Below are positions 17,605 through 26,671 of a DNA stretch of 64,000 bases, piece by piece. The position numbers were made by a program, and so were the translations under genes. The notes under the pieces are model-generated. The model saw only the letters and a list, made by a program, of their open reading frames with translations. It did no database searches and was not told the origin of the DNA. How positions within the stretch are numbered: the first letter of the stretch is position 1; each line of letters begins with the position of its first letter. This DNA is from DASUFE01 sp036274675 (GTDB lineage: Bacteria; Pseudomonadota; Gammaproteobacteria; HTCC5015): contig DASUFE010000122.1 in assembly GCA_036274675.1 (NCBI GenBank), positions 75,982-139,981 on the forward strand, read 5' to 3'.

Positions 17605-17744
17605 CTTCGTGTTCTCCGTGCCTCCGTGCGAAGTCTTTGCTTGGTTTAAAGCGGCTACTTGATTCATTTCAACGAGAAACCGCTAAAAACCGGCAAAACG
17701 AGTACCGATTTAATCTCTCAGTGCGTTCTGTGCTCTCTGTGGTT
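17605..17744. repeat. Two same-direction arms of the 9-bp-unit repeat, copy 3
   Basis: 17605-17633 (CTTCGTGTTCTCCGTGCCTC and on) and 17715-17744 (CTCTCAGTGCGTTCTGTGCT and on, ending GTGGTT). Both have the right-arm orientation, unlike the inverted pairs elsewhere, which suggests a rearranged or partly lost element. Confidence 0.6.
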
Positions 17745-17803
17745 GGTCTTACTCTTCGATGGCTTATTGACGCAAGCTCGGCCGACGCATTGCCTTTCTG
17801 GAA

Positions 17804-17817
17804 TGACACCGGTATCA
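17804..17817. promoter_or_regulatory. Predicted LacI-type operator before the polygalacturonase
   Basis: TGACACCGGTATCA, a 14-base near-palindrome with one asymmetric position around a central CG, as is usual for LacI-family operators. It lies 77 bases before the GH28 start and matches 13 of 14 bases of the perfect site in front of the TonB-dependent receptor. Confidence 0.6.
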
Positions 17818-17893
17818 TCTCCTTAAATTAAGCCATAATCAGCTAGCGCACTTTACAAATAACTTTTGCAGTCGTCACCGGATTTAGAAACCA

Positions 17894-19375
17894 ATGATCG
17901 ACTCTCACAGAAGAACCTTATTAAAAGGATTCGCCGCCGGTTCAGCGGCCTTGATCCTTCCCGCCGCTGTATGCGGGAAGCAGGCAGGCCCTTCGGGCGA
18001 AAGCTGGCTGCAGGCCACACTCATTCGCAATAGCATCAGCAGGCCCCGCTTCCCGGACCGTGAATTCGATGTCAGGAATTTCGGCGCCAAAGGCGACAAT
18101 AAAACCGACGACTCCGCCGCCATTCAAACGGCGATCGACCGCTGCGCGGAAGAGGGCGGCGGCAGGGTTCTGATTCGGGACGGCGTCTTCGTGACTGGCC
18201 CGGTCCATCTGAAATCAAACATCAATCTCCATATCGAGCGGCGCGCGAGCCTTTCATTCCTCACGGACCCCAAGCGTTATCTGCCGCCCGTGCTGACTCG
18301 CTGGGAAGGCGTCGAGCTGATGGGATATTCGCCGCTTATCTACGCTTATGAGCAAAGGAATATCGCGATCACCGGCAAGGGCAGTTTGCATGGTAATGCG
18401 AACCGCTCGAACTGGTGGCCGTGGAAAGGTAATAAAGAGTGGGGTCTTGAAGGCGCGCCCGGCCAGGCGCCCGCGCGCGAGCGCCTGTTCGCCGACGCCG
18501 AAAACAACGTGCCGGTCGCGCAGCGCGTCTATGCCGAGGGCTCGTATCTGAGGCCGCCCTTTATCCAGCCGTATCGCTGCCGTGACGTGCTGATTGAAGA
18601 TGTCACCATAACCGATGCACCCTTCTGGCTGATCCATCCCGTGCTGTGCGAGAACGTCACGGTCAGCGGCGTAACCTGCAGGAGTCGCGGACCCAATTCG
18701 GACGGCTGCGACCCGGAATCCTGCCGCAACGTGCTGATTGAAAACTGTCTTTTCGACACCGGCGACGATTGCATCGCGATAAAATCGGGCCGTAACGCGG
18801 ACGGCCGCAGGCTTGCCGCGCCGAGCGAGAATCTCGTGATCGCGGGCTGCAGGATGCGCGCCGGCCACGGCGGCGTGGTGATCGGTAGCGAAATTTCGGG
18901 TGGCGCGCGTAATATTTTCGTCGAGGAAAGTGCAATGAGCAGCCCGGATCTCGAACGCGGCATCCGCATCAAGACCAACTCGCTGCGCGGGGGTACGATT
19001 GAGAACTTCCATATACGCAATGTCGATATCGGCACCGTGCAGGACGCCATCGTCATCGATTTCTATTACGAAGAGGGCGATGCGGGCGGATTTGACCCCA
19101 TAGTGAAGAACATCGTGATCGAAGATCTGCATTGCAGGCGGGCCGCCAAGGTATTCCAAATACGGGGTTATGCGCGTTCGCCGGTTACAGGACTGTCCTT
19201 GAAAAACGCCCGCTTCGAGCGGGTGGAGGATACGGGCGTGATCGAGAACGTAGCGGATTTTACAGTCGAGAACCTGTATATAAACGGGAAGAAGCGGATG
19301 TTTCCGGCTTCCATAAAGGCCGCCTTAGGCGGCCCGGCGTCGCCTGATTTTCTGAGCCCGGCATTGGCCTGGTAG
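17894..19375 (+). CDS. GH28 polygalacturonase, exported
   Basis: 493 residues. The N-terminus HRRTLLKGFAAGSAALIL looks like a twin-arginine export signal. The beta-helix glycosidase begins with FDVRNFGAKGDNKTDDSAAI, a common start of GH28 proteins. Catalytic region: NSDGCDPESC, TGDDCIAIKSG (Asp pair), GHGGVVIGSE with the conserved His, and RGIRIKTN. GH28 enzymes hydrolyse galacturonan or rhamnogalacturonan chains. Exo or endo action cannot be told. Followed after 7 bases by the lacI-type gene, so the two are co-transcribed, with a predicted operator upstream. Confidence 0.92.
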   Translation: MIDSHRRTLLKGFAAGSAALILPAAVCGKQAGPSGESWLQATLIRNSISRPRFPDREFDVRNFGAKGDNKTDDSAAIQTAIDRCAEEGGGRVLIRDGVFVTGPVHLKSNINLHIERRASLSFLTDPKRYLPPVLTRWEGVELMGYSPLIYAYEQRNIAITGKGSLHGNANRSNWWPWKGNKEWGLEGAPGQAPARERLFADAENNVPVAQRVYAEGSYLRPPFIQPYRCRDVLIEDVTITDAPFWLIHPVLCENVTVSGVTCRSRGPNSDGCDPESCRNVLIENCLFDTGDDCIAIKSGRNADGRRLAAPSENLVIAGCRMRAGHGGVVIGSEISGGARNIFVEESAMSSPDLERGIRIKTNSLRGGTIENFHIRNVDIGTVQDAIVIDFYYEEGDAGGFDPIVKNIVIEDLHCRRAAKVFQIRGYARSPVTGLSLKNARFERVEDTGVIENVADFTVENLYINGKKRMFPASIKAALGGPASPDFLSPALAW

Positions 19376-19382
19376 CATTCGA

Positions 19383-20450
19383 ATGAGCGAAACAAGCATA
19401 ATGACCCCCGTGCCCAAGAATAATAAATCCACCATCAGCGACGTCGCCCGCCTTGCGGGCGTATCCAAAAAGACCGTGTCGCGCGTGATCAATAATTCAC
19501 CGAAAGTCGATGCGAATACCCGCGAGAACGTACTCAAGGTCATCACCACCTTGAACTACGTTCCGAGCCCTCAGGCCAGGGGGCTCGCGGCGCGCCGCTC
19601 CTTTCTAATAGGATTGATCTACGATAATCCGAACCCCCTGTACATCGACTCCGTGCAGCGGGGCATTCTCAAAATTTGCGGTCCGGCCGGTTACGAGCTG
19701 GTCGTGCATCCCTGCGATATCCGTCGCGAAGGGTTCCTCGCCGATATCCTGCGTTTTATTTCCAGATCGCATGTGGATGGTGTCGTCATACTGCCGCCGG
19801 TATCGGAGCTGAATCACGTATCGCAAGCCGTGCATGACGCGGGTTGCCCCTATGTACGCCTGGCCGCGGCCGCCGTCACGGACGAAAGCCATCGCATCGT
19901 CGTTTCGGATGAACGCGCCGCGGTGCGCAAACTCGTCGAGTACCTGATCGAACTCGGTCACCGCCGGATCGGGTTCATTTCCGGCCCGACGGGCTATCTG
20001 TCCGCCAGCGAACGTTTCGAGGGTTTCAGCGAGGCGCATCGCAAGTACGGCATCGCCTTCGATCCCGAGTTGAAGATGGAAGGCGCCTACAGCTTCGAAA
20101 GCGGCAAATCCTGCACCCAGAGATTGCTTTCGCTGCAAAACCGGCCGACCGCAATCTTCGCCAGTAACGACGATATGGCGGCCGGCGCGATTCATGTCGC
20201 CGTGGAAATGGGATTCAAGGTGCCGGAAAACCTGTCGATCGCCGGCTTCGACGACAGCAGCGTTGCCTCTCTGATCCTGCCCACGCTCACCACCATCCGG
20301 CGTCCGGTTATGCAGATGTCCTCGCTGGCCGCGGAAAAATTAATCAACGCCATCGACGGCGCCGGCACGATACAGTCCTCGGTCGAGGGCATAATCGCCC
20401 CCGAAGTGATTGTCCGCAACTCCACCGGCGCTTATCCTAAAACCTCTTGA
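19383..20450 (+). CDS. LacI-family transcriptional regulator
   Basis: 355 residues. N-terminal helix-turn-helix TISDVARLAGVSKKTVSRVIN, hinge YVPSPQARGLAARRS, then a periplasmic-binding-protein-like effector domain (FLIGLIYDNPNPLY, GHRRIGFISGP, AIFASNDDMAAGAI, IAGFDDSSVASLILP). Located right behind the polygalacturonase, it most likely senses a pectin-derived sugar acid and represses the island through the TGACACCGGTGTCA-type sites. Effector unknown. Confidence 0.93.
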   Translation: MSETSIMTPVPKNNKSTISDVARLAGVSKKTVSRVINNSPKVDANTRENVLKVITTLNYVPSPQARGLAARRSFLIGLIYDNPNPLYIDSVQRGILKICGPAGYELVVHPCDIRREGFLADILRFISRSHVDGVVILPPVSELNHVSQAVHDAGCPYVRLAAAAVTDESHRIVVSDERAAVRKLVEYLIELGHRRIGFISGPTGYLSASERFEGFSEAHRKYGIAFDPELKMEGAYSFESGKSCTQRLLSLQNRPTAIFASNDDMAAGAIHVAVEMGFKVPENLSIAGFDDSSVASLILPTLTTIRRPVMQMSSLAAEKLINAIDGAGTIQSSVEGIIAPEVIVRNSTGAYPKTS

Positions 20451-20458
20451 ACATCCCG

Positions 20459-20473
20459 CCTTCGTCCCGAAGG
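20459..20473 (+). terminator. Short hairpin after the lacI-type gene
   Basis: CCTTCG, three bases, CGAAGG, nine bases past the stop. No clear T-run, so only a weak terminator candidate. Confidence 0.35.
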
Positions 20474-20650
20474 AGGAATAAAAGGGGGATGAGGCTTGGC
20501 CTTGCAATAACTGACCTGCCGTTGCTGAGTCGTTGAAGCAATTTCATCGATAACCTGCAGACCGGCACACCCTCCATCACACCTGCCTCACCCAATACCG
20601 GGTTGCAATTGATGGGATTGGAAAGACAGATCCCACAGAAATCCGAAAAA

Positions 20651-20664
20651 CCGGTCAGGCCAAA
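20651..20664. promoter_or_regulatory. Possible GntR/FCD-type operator, weak
   Basis: CCGGTCAGGCCAAA shares GGTCAGGCCAA with the site at 37722-37734 but has CC in place of TT at the left end. It lies about 180 bases before the TonB-dependent receptor gene. Confidence 0.3.
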
Positions 20665-20777
20665 TCGAGAACAGCCGGTAAATGATTTAAATTAATACTT
20701 AAAATTCAGATAGTTATAACTGGATAAGTGATGACTCGATATTTATTCATTCCATATGCCATGGCTACCAAAAATTG

Positions 20778-20806
20778 TTGACACCGGTGTCACCCGGCGG
20801 TATGTT
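20778..20806 (+). promoter_or_regulatory. Sigma-70-type promoter overlapped by a perfect LacI-type operator
   Basis: TTGACA at 20778-20783 and TATGTT at 20801-20806 with a 17-base spacer. The perfect palindrome TGACACCGGTGTCA at 20779-20792 covers the -35 box, so a bound repressor would block RNA polymerase. The receptor gene starts 38 bases after the -10 box. Confidence 0.65.
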
Positions 20807-20844
20807 GCCGAACCACCTAATGACCACATCGGGGGAATAATTAA

Positions 20845-23646
20845 ATGTACGGTCACTTCAGAGAGTTTTTATCCAAGACGCTTCTGGTCAGCCTGACTTC
20901 CGCCTTTGCGCTGATGACTTTTGCGGCAGCTGCGCAGGCACAGGACGAAGCTGGCACACAGAACAGCAGTGCGGACGAAGAGCTGGTTGTCACCGGCTAC
21001 CGCGGGAGCTTGGAGCAATCGCTTAACCTAAAGCGTGATACGGTTGGCGCAGTGGATTCGATCATGGCGGAAGATATTGCTAAATTCCCAGACAATAATC
21101 TGGCCGAATCGTTACAGCGTATTCCGGGTGTTGTTATCGACCGCGCTGCAGGCGAAGGCCGTAATGTTTCAGTACGCGGTTTGTCACCCGAGTTTACGCG
21201 CACACTAATTAATGGCATGGAAACAATGGCGAGCAGCGGTTTTACCGACGCCCTAAATGGAGCAACACGTGGCCGTGGTTTCGACTTCAATACCTTCGAT
21301 TCTGATTTGTTTCGTTCCTTGACAGTGAGAAAGACCTCAAATGCTCAAACAGAGGAAGGCTCACTGGGTGCGACAATTCAGTTGCAAACCGCACGTCCTT
21401 TCGATTTTGATGACACGACCCTGGTTGTCTCGGGGCAAATGGGCTATAACGACCTGTCCGAAGAGTCGGATCCCAAGGCCGCAGTATTAGCCAGCACTAC
21501 CTTTGCTGACGGTACGTTCGGCATTTTGGGGTCGGTTTCCTACAGTGAGCGTACTCTTGTCGAAAAAGGCGCCAGTTCTGTGCGGTGGGCGGGACCCACC
21601 ACAACGACTGCGACGACTGCGGTGCAGCCGTTTGGAACTTACCAGGGTGCGGCCGCGCCTCAGTTGCTCAATCTTGCGTTCAAGCCCCGGCTGCCGCGCT
21701 ATGACTACTATCAACACGATATCGAACGCACTGGCGCGAACGTTAGCTTGCAATACAAACCTATGGACAGCCTGGAAGTCAGCCTGGACTTGCTTTATTC
21801 CAAGCACGATGCTTCCCGCGAGGAACGGTTTGCACAAGGTGTTTTGAATAACGCGGGCATCAATACAGGCACCAACGTGGTGGATTTTGAAGTCAGCAAT
21901 CCCGATATTATTGACCCTAATCTGATGCGCACCAATTCTCTCCTGTTTGCCGAACTCGAAAATGGCCGTATTGCAAGTGAATCGAGACGGGATGAAATGA
22001 CCACTGAATTCAATCAGCACACTTTGTCGATTGACTATGATATTACCAACTCATTGCGTGTGAATGCTCTCGTCGGCAAGGCCGAATCCGATTTCGACAA
22101 TCCTGTCCAGACTTCACTGAATCTACAACGGGACGGTGCAGACTGGTCTTTCGACTATCGAGGTGGTCGCCGCGTCCCCATTTTCGATTTTGGTCCCGAT
22201 ATGCAGGATTTATCAGGTTGGTCAGTGTCCAGTATTCGTCTCCGTCCTATTACAGTTGATAATACTTTTGATTTGACCCAATTAAATGTGGAATTCGATA
22301 TCAATGACTCCTTGACGCTGAAGGCGGGAGTGGGCGACAAAAAATACGAGTTTGAGACCACTCAGTATCAACGTAATCCGGAAGATGCTTTTATTGTTGG
22401 CACCGTCGATCCGAGTGTAATGCAAATTATAGATGGTGGTAATGGAACCTGGGCAACCGTGGATTTCGATGCCTTTATCGATTTCTATGACATCAATGCC
22501 TTGAATGAAATCGACGAGACTGCCGGAACCCCCAATATCAAGCTTAGAATGCAAGATACATGGGGTGTAACCGAGGACACATCTAGTGCTTATCTACAGC
22601 TTGATTTCGAAGGAAGTTTGGGTACAGTGCCGGTGCGCGGCAATATCGGGGTACGCAAGATCGAGACGGATCAGAACTCCGTAGCCTTCGGTACCATTGG
22701 CGCCTCTCCCGAGGAGGTAAGAGGCTCGCATAGTTATAGTGACAATCTGCCTTCTATGGAGCTGGTATTTGAAACCTCGGAGGAGGTGTTGATCCGTCTG
22801 GGCATCAGTGAGGTGCTTGCCCGTGCCCCCCTCACCAATCTGAGACCGAACGTGACAGTATCTGTCGCTGGCGGTAACAGAACGATAGCTGGCGGCAATC
22901 CAGCATTGGAGCCGACCAAGGCAACCGCATATGATTTGGCAATGGAATATTATTTTGCTGAAGAATCGTTATTCTCGATGGCAGTCTTCTCCAAAGATAT
23001 TAAAACCCAAGTACAGACAATCGGCGGGACCATGCCCTTTACTGAAACTGGATTGCCGATTTCGGTGGCCGAGGCCGCATGTAATTCAGGGCCGGATGGT
23101 TATGGCTCGAACTGTAACGAAAACATGCTGTGGAACACATCTACCCCCGTCAATGGTCCTGGCGGTGACTTGTTCGGTTTCGAGGTCAGTTATCAACAGC
23201 CGTTCACCTTCTTGCCTAGTTTCTGGAGCAACTTCGGAATTTACACTAACTATACTTACGTCAAGTCGCAGTTGGATTATGTGAATTCTGCGGGGCTGAT
23301 CACTTCGACCCACGATCTGCAGAACTTGTCCCAGAATGCTTACAACATCACACTGTATTATGAGGAAGAGAAGTTCTCAGGCCGAGTGGCAACAACCTAT
23401 CGTGAGAGCTTCCTGACGAACGTCCCGGGACGGGATGGAAACGATCTTGAAGGCACGAATCCAACCAATAATGTGGACGCATCCTTTTCTTACAAGTTGG
23501 CAGATGATCTGGAGCTGACGTTTGAGGCTCTGAACTTAACTAATGAAGCAATTGATCAATGGGTAGATCAGACTGCTAATCGCCCTTCCTTCTATCATGA
23601 ATCGGGTAAGCAATACTATTTCGGTGCCCGATACTCATTCTACTAA
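20845..23646 (+). CDS. TonB-dependent receptor of the pectin/uronate island
   Basis: 933 residues. Signal peptide ending near AQA (residue 32), TonB-box-like EELVVTGYRGSL, plug domain (AESLQRIPGVVIDRAAGEGR, VSVRGLSPEFTRTLINGME), then a long beta-barrel ending in the aromatic YYFGARYSFY typical of outer-membrane porins. It resembles the large sugar-uptake receptors of Xanthomonas and Caulobacter. Likely imports pectic oligosaccharides across the outer membrane, judged from its neighbours and operator. Base composition is visibly more A/T-rich than in adjacent genes. Followed by a strong terminator. Confidence 0.9.
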   Translation: MYGHFREFLSKTLLVSLTSAFALMTFAAAAQAQDEAGTQNSSADEELVVTGYRGSLEQSLNLKRDTVGAVDSIMAEDIAKFPDNNLAESLQRIPGVVIDRAAGEGRNVSVRGLSPEFTRTLINGMETMASSGFTDALNGATRGRGFDFNTFDSDLFRSLTVRKTSNAQTEEGSLGATIQLQTARPFDFDDTTLVVSGQMGYNDLSEESDPKAAVLASTTFADGTFGILGSVSYSERTLVEKGASSVRWAGPTTTTATTAVQPFGTYQGAAAPQLLNLAFKPRLPRYDYYQHDIERTGANVSLQYKPMDSLEVSLDLLYSKHDASREERFAQGVLNNAGINTGTNVVDFEVSNPDIIDPNLMRTNSLLFAELENGRIASESRRDEMTTEFNQHTLSIDYDITNSLRVNALVGKAESDFDNPVQTSLNLQRDGADWSFDYRGGRRVPIFDFGPDMQDLSGWSVSSIRLRPITVDNTFDLTQLNVEFDINDSLTLKAGVGDKKYEFETTQYQRNPEDAFIVGTVDPSVMQIIDGGNGTWATVDFDAFIDFYDINALNEIDETAGTPNIKLRMQDTWGVTEDTSSAYLQLDFEGSLGTVPVRGNIGVRKIETDQNSVAFGTIGASPEEVRGSHSYSDNLPSMELVFETSEEVLIRLGISEVLARAPLTNLRPNVTVSVAGGNRTIAGGNPALEPTKATAYDLAMEYYFAEESLFSMAVFSKDIKTQVQTIGGTMPFTETGLPISVAEAACNSGPDGYGSNCNENMLWNTSTPVNGPGGDLFGFEVSYQQPFTFLPSFWSNFGIYTNYTYVKSQLDYVNSAGLITSTHDLQNLSQNAYNITLYYEEEKFSGRVATTYRESFLTNVPGRDGNDLEGTNPTNNVDASFSYKLADDLELTFEALNLTNEAIDQWVDQTANRPSFYHESGKQYYFGARYSFY

Positions 23647-23684
23647 ATTAATAACTGTCTATTTGGTGCTTCTCTCTAAAATTT

Positions 23685-23725
23685 CTGCGCTGGCAATCAA
23701 ACGGGTTGCCAGCGCAGTTTCTTTT
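23685..23725 (+). terminator. Rho-independent terminator of the TonB-dependent receptor gene
   Basis: Stem CTGCGCTGGCAA (23685-23696) with its exact reverse complement TTGCCAGCGCAG (23706-23717), followed by TTTCTTTTT. It lies 39 bases past the stop codon. Confidence 0.9.
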
Positions 23726-23751
23726 TAAAAGCCTCCATTCTTTTCAGTACC

Positions 23752-24111
23752 ATGAAGATCGAGCATTTCGCGATTAATGTTGCCGATCTTCCGGCAATGG
23801 CCGACCGGTATTGCAAGAACCCGGGTATGAGCGTCAAACGCAAACAATCTGAAGTTCCACGCGCTCACATCCTCGCGGACAGCAGCGATTAGGTTATGAT
23901 TGAGCCGCGATTCCGGGCTATGCAAACATGCGCACGCTGCTGCATCTTGCCTTCGCCTCCGCCAATCCGAAAAAAGATAAAAACCAGCTTATAAAAGTCG
24001 GCGTAAACTTCATTGATGAATGCAGGTTTGACGACAGATCGATCCTCGTTATGCTGCGCGATCCCTGGGGAGTTCGCCATCCAACTCTGCAAGCGCGGCA
24101 AGCCGATGTAA
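23752..24111 (+). pseudogene. Decayed VOC (glyoxalase-like) family gene
   Basis: The first part reads MKIEHFAINVADLPAMADRY, a typical VOC start, and stops at an in-frame TAG at 23890 after ILADSSD. The continuation appears in another frame from about 23928 (LLHLAFASANPKKDK, INFIDEC-like, MLRDPWGV), and the final IQLCKRGKPM with stop at 24109 lies in a third frame. An internal piece of the domain also seems shortened. Intact relatives are single-domain metal-dependent enzymes of about 130 residues and are often found in sugar-use clusters. The gene is thus inactivated by a stop and two frameshifts. Confidence 0.75.
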
Positions 24112-24280
24112 AAGTAGCAAAGGTTTTTGATTGTTCCTTGTTATCAGTTTTCTTATGACAAACCGCTCTTTAGTGGGATTGTCCTATCCACGCTTATGGG
24201 ATAGATTGCCGTGACTTGAACGGATGGGCTGCCGTACTAATTTTAGGGCTTAACGCTTTTAGGGCTTCAAGAGGAAGAGT

Positions 24281-24340
24281 CATGGGGGCTATACCGGTCA
24301 CGAAGTGCTGGATGCGGTTGGCTTGGTTCATATGAACGGG
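24281..24340 (+). pseudogene. Short RHS-core-like fragment
   Basis: In one frame the bases read GYTGHEVLDAVGLVHMNG, which resembles the strongly conserved YTGHE-LD--GL-HMNGR motif of RHS-repeat core domains. Nothing before or after continues the domain, so it would be a leftover of about 18 codons. This rests on motif memory alone. Confidence 0.5.
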
Positions 24341-24499
24341 AGTGCGACGTTGCCGCCCTGCCGCAGTCGTGATGAAGTGGAAACAAATCCTTCTGGAAGG
24401 TTCAATCGACTTACATCCTCCATATGAGCGAAGTTATACTTAAGGGCAGCGCACCGCTATAGCGGGCAAGCCGGGCTGCAAGTAAATGCGGGAGGAAGC

Positions 24500-26671
24500 A
24501 TGAAAATATACTACAAAATCTTATCGCTTCTGTTGATATGGGTTGTGTGCCGGACGGTTCAGGCCGCCCCCGATCCCGAAGATTTGATGGATGTGAAATG
24601 GCTGGAGGCGCGGAGCCCTCATTTCCATATCGTCACGGATGCGAATGAAAAAATAGCACTGAAAGTGGCGCGGGATCTGGAAAATTTCCGGTTCTTTGTA
24701 GCGAGTATGCTGAAGGTCGATCTGGTGGAAGGGCTCGCGCCCACCAGGATACTAGCGGTATATCACAAGTCCAATTTCAGGGATCTGGGCTTGCCCGAAA
24801 AATGGGATGGGGTCTTCCAGCAAAACGTCGACGGCCCATATGCCATCGCGAATATCAGCCGTTATGAACTGGATTCAGACCAGACGAATTGGGGCAAACA
24901 CGTTCTGTTGCACGAGTACGTGCACTATGTGCAGCGGAACACCTTCTCGCAGCTTTTTTATCCCCGGTGGTACCAGGAGGGGATGGCGGAATATTTGTCG
25001 ACATTCAAGTATGAAAATAATTTGATAAGCTTTGGATCGGCCGAGGTTCTGATGCTTCGCGCCTACGCGCTTGATTATCTGGCCGGAAAGTTCAGGAGAA
25101 TAGATCTGGAGGATTTGTTTAGAACCGGAAAAATAAACACGTTGAGCGAGAAACGTTCCGACACCAAGGAACTTGGCGAGTTCTATGCCAGGGCAAACGC
25201 CGTTGTACATTATCTGAATTCCTCGAATGAGAATCAGCAGGCGTTGCGAAACTACATTGCAATGATCAACGAAGGCTACGATATTGACTCTGCTTTCAAG
25301 AAAAGTTTCTCCAGGTCTTTCCAGGATCTCGAGAAAGAGGTGCTTTCGTATCTTAACGGCAATAAATTGATGATGCGCAAGTTCGCGACCGACGGCGCAT
25401 TCAAATTTCCCGACGCTGATATAACGGTAAGTCCTCTTGATGCGTCGAATTCTTCCTATCACATCGCTGATTTTCTGATGCGGTTCTATAAATCCAACAA
25501 AATCGGCTTCGATCCCATCATGAACCTCATGCGGAAGAGCCTTGAGAGCGATCCGGAAAGCGTTGAAAAAAAGCTGTTGGTTGCCAGCATGCTGTTTGAG
25601 GAAAATCGAGACGAGGAGTCCGGGCGCGTGCTGAAGGAAGTCCTGGAAAAGCATCCGGATGATGCCGCTGCTCTGGCGTTAAATGGCGACCTGTTATTCC
25701 GCAAGGCCGCAACACACCGCCAGGTCGGCCTTCCAGGATGGGAGCAAGCACTGGAGGAGGCTCGAAAACAGTATCGCAGGGCAATCAAGCGCGATCACTT
25801 CAACGGGCGTGCCTATTATGGCCTCAGTATGTCTTATGCATTGGCAACAGGCGATGCGCCCGTAGAAGAGGCTTTTGTCGCTCTCGATTCAGCGCGGTTT
25901 TTTAGTCCTGACCCGAAACTGTTATGGTATGAAGCCTTAATGCGCCTGCGCGCTCATGACAATGAGAAAGCCATTCCTTTGTTGCGCCGGTATGTTGGCG
26001 AGGGAGGGGAGGGGGTGGTGCGCGTATTGCTCGATTTGCAGGAAATGCGCCTGTTGCCGAAACTTCAGGTCGAAAGCACAGCTCCAGGTCGCTACTTGTA
26101 TGCTGACGGTAGCAGCTATGAGGGCGAGTGGAAAAACCGTATGCCGGAGGGCAAGGGTACTCTGATACGGCCGAACGGCGTGAAATATACCGGATTGTGG
26201 AAAAATGGACTGATGCACGGTGATGGTGAGTTTCAAAATGCCGACGGGTACAAATATAAAATGCGGTTCAAGAACGGCGAGGCGACCGGCACGGGCGAAG
26301 TGATGTTTCCGGAGAGTGGTACCTATAAAGGCGAACTGCTCAACGGTTTGGTACATGGCAAGGGGGAGTCGCGTTATGTCAGGGACGGCAAACCGGACGG
26401 CAGATTCGTCGGCCAATATTGGCTCAATCAGAGACACGGGCCAGGAGTTTTTTACTATGAAAACGGAACCAGCATGCAATACGAATGGGTATTCGGTAAC
26501 TACAAAATCGAGCTGTCTGAAGATCTGACCTATGTGGGAAATATTTCTCCCGGCGGAAAACCCAATGGCCGGGGTATCTGCGTGCATAAGAAGGACAATA
26601 ACAAGATCGAAGCATGTCAGTATACCGATGGGGTTCCCGGCCAGGTTGTGGCCAGTGAAGAGACGGAGTAA
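24500..26671 (+). CDS. Exported metalloprotease-like protein with TPR region and MORN repeats
   Basis: 723 residues with a clear signal peptide (to about residue 23, VQAAPD) and a strong GGGAGGAAG ribosome binding site. Residues 35-230 look like a gluzincin peptidase: HEYVH at 138-142 and EGMAEYLS at 160-167 supply the expected two His and a Glu. Residues 290-520 are helical and TPR-like (EKHPDDAAALALNGDLLFRK, AIKRDHFNGRAYYGLSMSYA). The C-terminus has about six MORN-type repeats (YEGEWKNRMPEGKG, YTGLWKNGLMHGDG, YKGELLNGLVHGKG, FVGQYWLNQRHGPG). Role unknown. The order peptidase-TPR-MORN in an exported bacterial protein is unusual. No partner gene is obvious, and the next gene is convergent with no gap. 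Confidence 0.8.
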   Translation: MKIYYKILSLLLIWVVCRTVQAAPDPEDLMDVKWLEARSPHFHIVTDANEKIALKVARDLENFRFFVASMLKVDLVEGLAPTRILAVYHKSNFRDLGLPEKWDGVFQQNVDGPYAIANISRYELDSDQTNWGKHVLLHEYVHYVQRNTFSQLFYPRWYQEGMAEYLSTFKYENNLISFGSAEVLMLRAYALDYLAGKFRRIDLEDLFRTGKINTLSEKRSDTKELGEFYARANAVVHYLNSSNENQQALRNYIAMINEGYDIDSAFKKSFSRSFQDLEKEVLSYLNGNKLMMRKFATDGAFKFPDADITVSPLDASNSSYHIADFLMRFYKSNKIGFDPIMNLMRKSLESDPESVEKKLLVASMLFEENRDEESGRVLKEVLEKHPDDAAALALNGDLLFRKAATHRQVGLPGWEQALEEARKQYRRAIKRDHFNGRAYYGLSMSYALATGDAPVEEAFVALDSARFFSPDPKLLWYEALMRLRAHDNEKAIPLLRRYVGEGGEGVVRVLLDLQEMRLLPKLQVESTAPGRYLYADGSSYEGEWKNRMPEGKGTLIRPNGVKYTGLWKNGLMHGDGEFQNADGYKYKMRFKNGEATGTGEVMFPESGTYKGELLNGLVHGKGESRYVRDGKPDGRFVGQYWLNQRHGPGVFYYENGTSMQYEWVFGNYKIELSEDLTYVGNISPGGKPNGRGICVHKKDNNKIEACQYTDGVPGQVVASEETE

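Larger units (their letters stand above)
17502..17893. other. Gene-free stretch with repeats and a predicted LacI-type operator
   Basis: 392 bases between the pilus ATPases and the polygalacturonase, at the left boundary of the uronate island. It holds repeat copy 3 and the operator at 17804-17817, both listed separately. No gene supported. Confidence 0.5.
20451..20844. other. Gene-free stretch upstream of the TonB-dependent receptor
   Basis: 394 bases. It holds a short hairpin behind lacI, a possible GntR-type half-site at 20651 and the promoter/operator at 20778-20806. No gene supported. Confidence 0.5.
23647..24499. other. Long stretch with a terminator and gene remnants, no intact gene
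   Basis: 853 bases. It holds the receptor terminator, a decayed VOC-family gene and a short RHS-like fragment, each listed separately. The rest, including 24112-24280 and 24341-24480, shows nothing I can name. Confidence 0.6.

Noticed and set aside
17637..17831. 64-codon frame between the third PilT-type gene and GH28
   Set aside because: Most of it is encoded by repeat sequence, it has no ribosome binding site and it overlaps the predicted operator.
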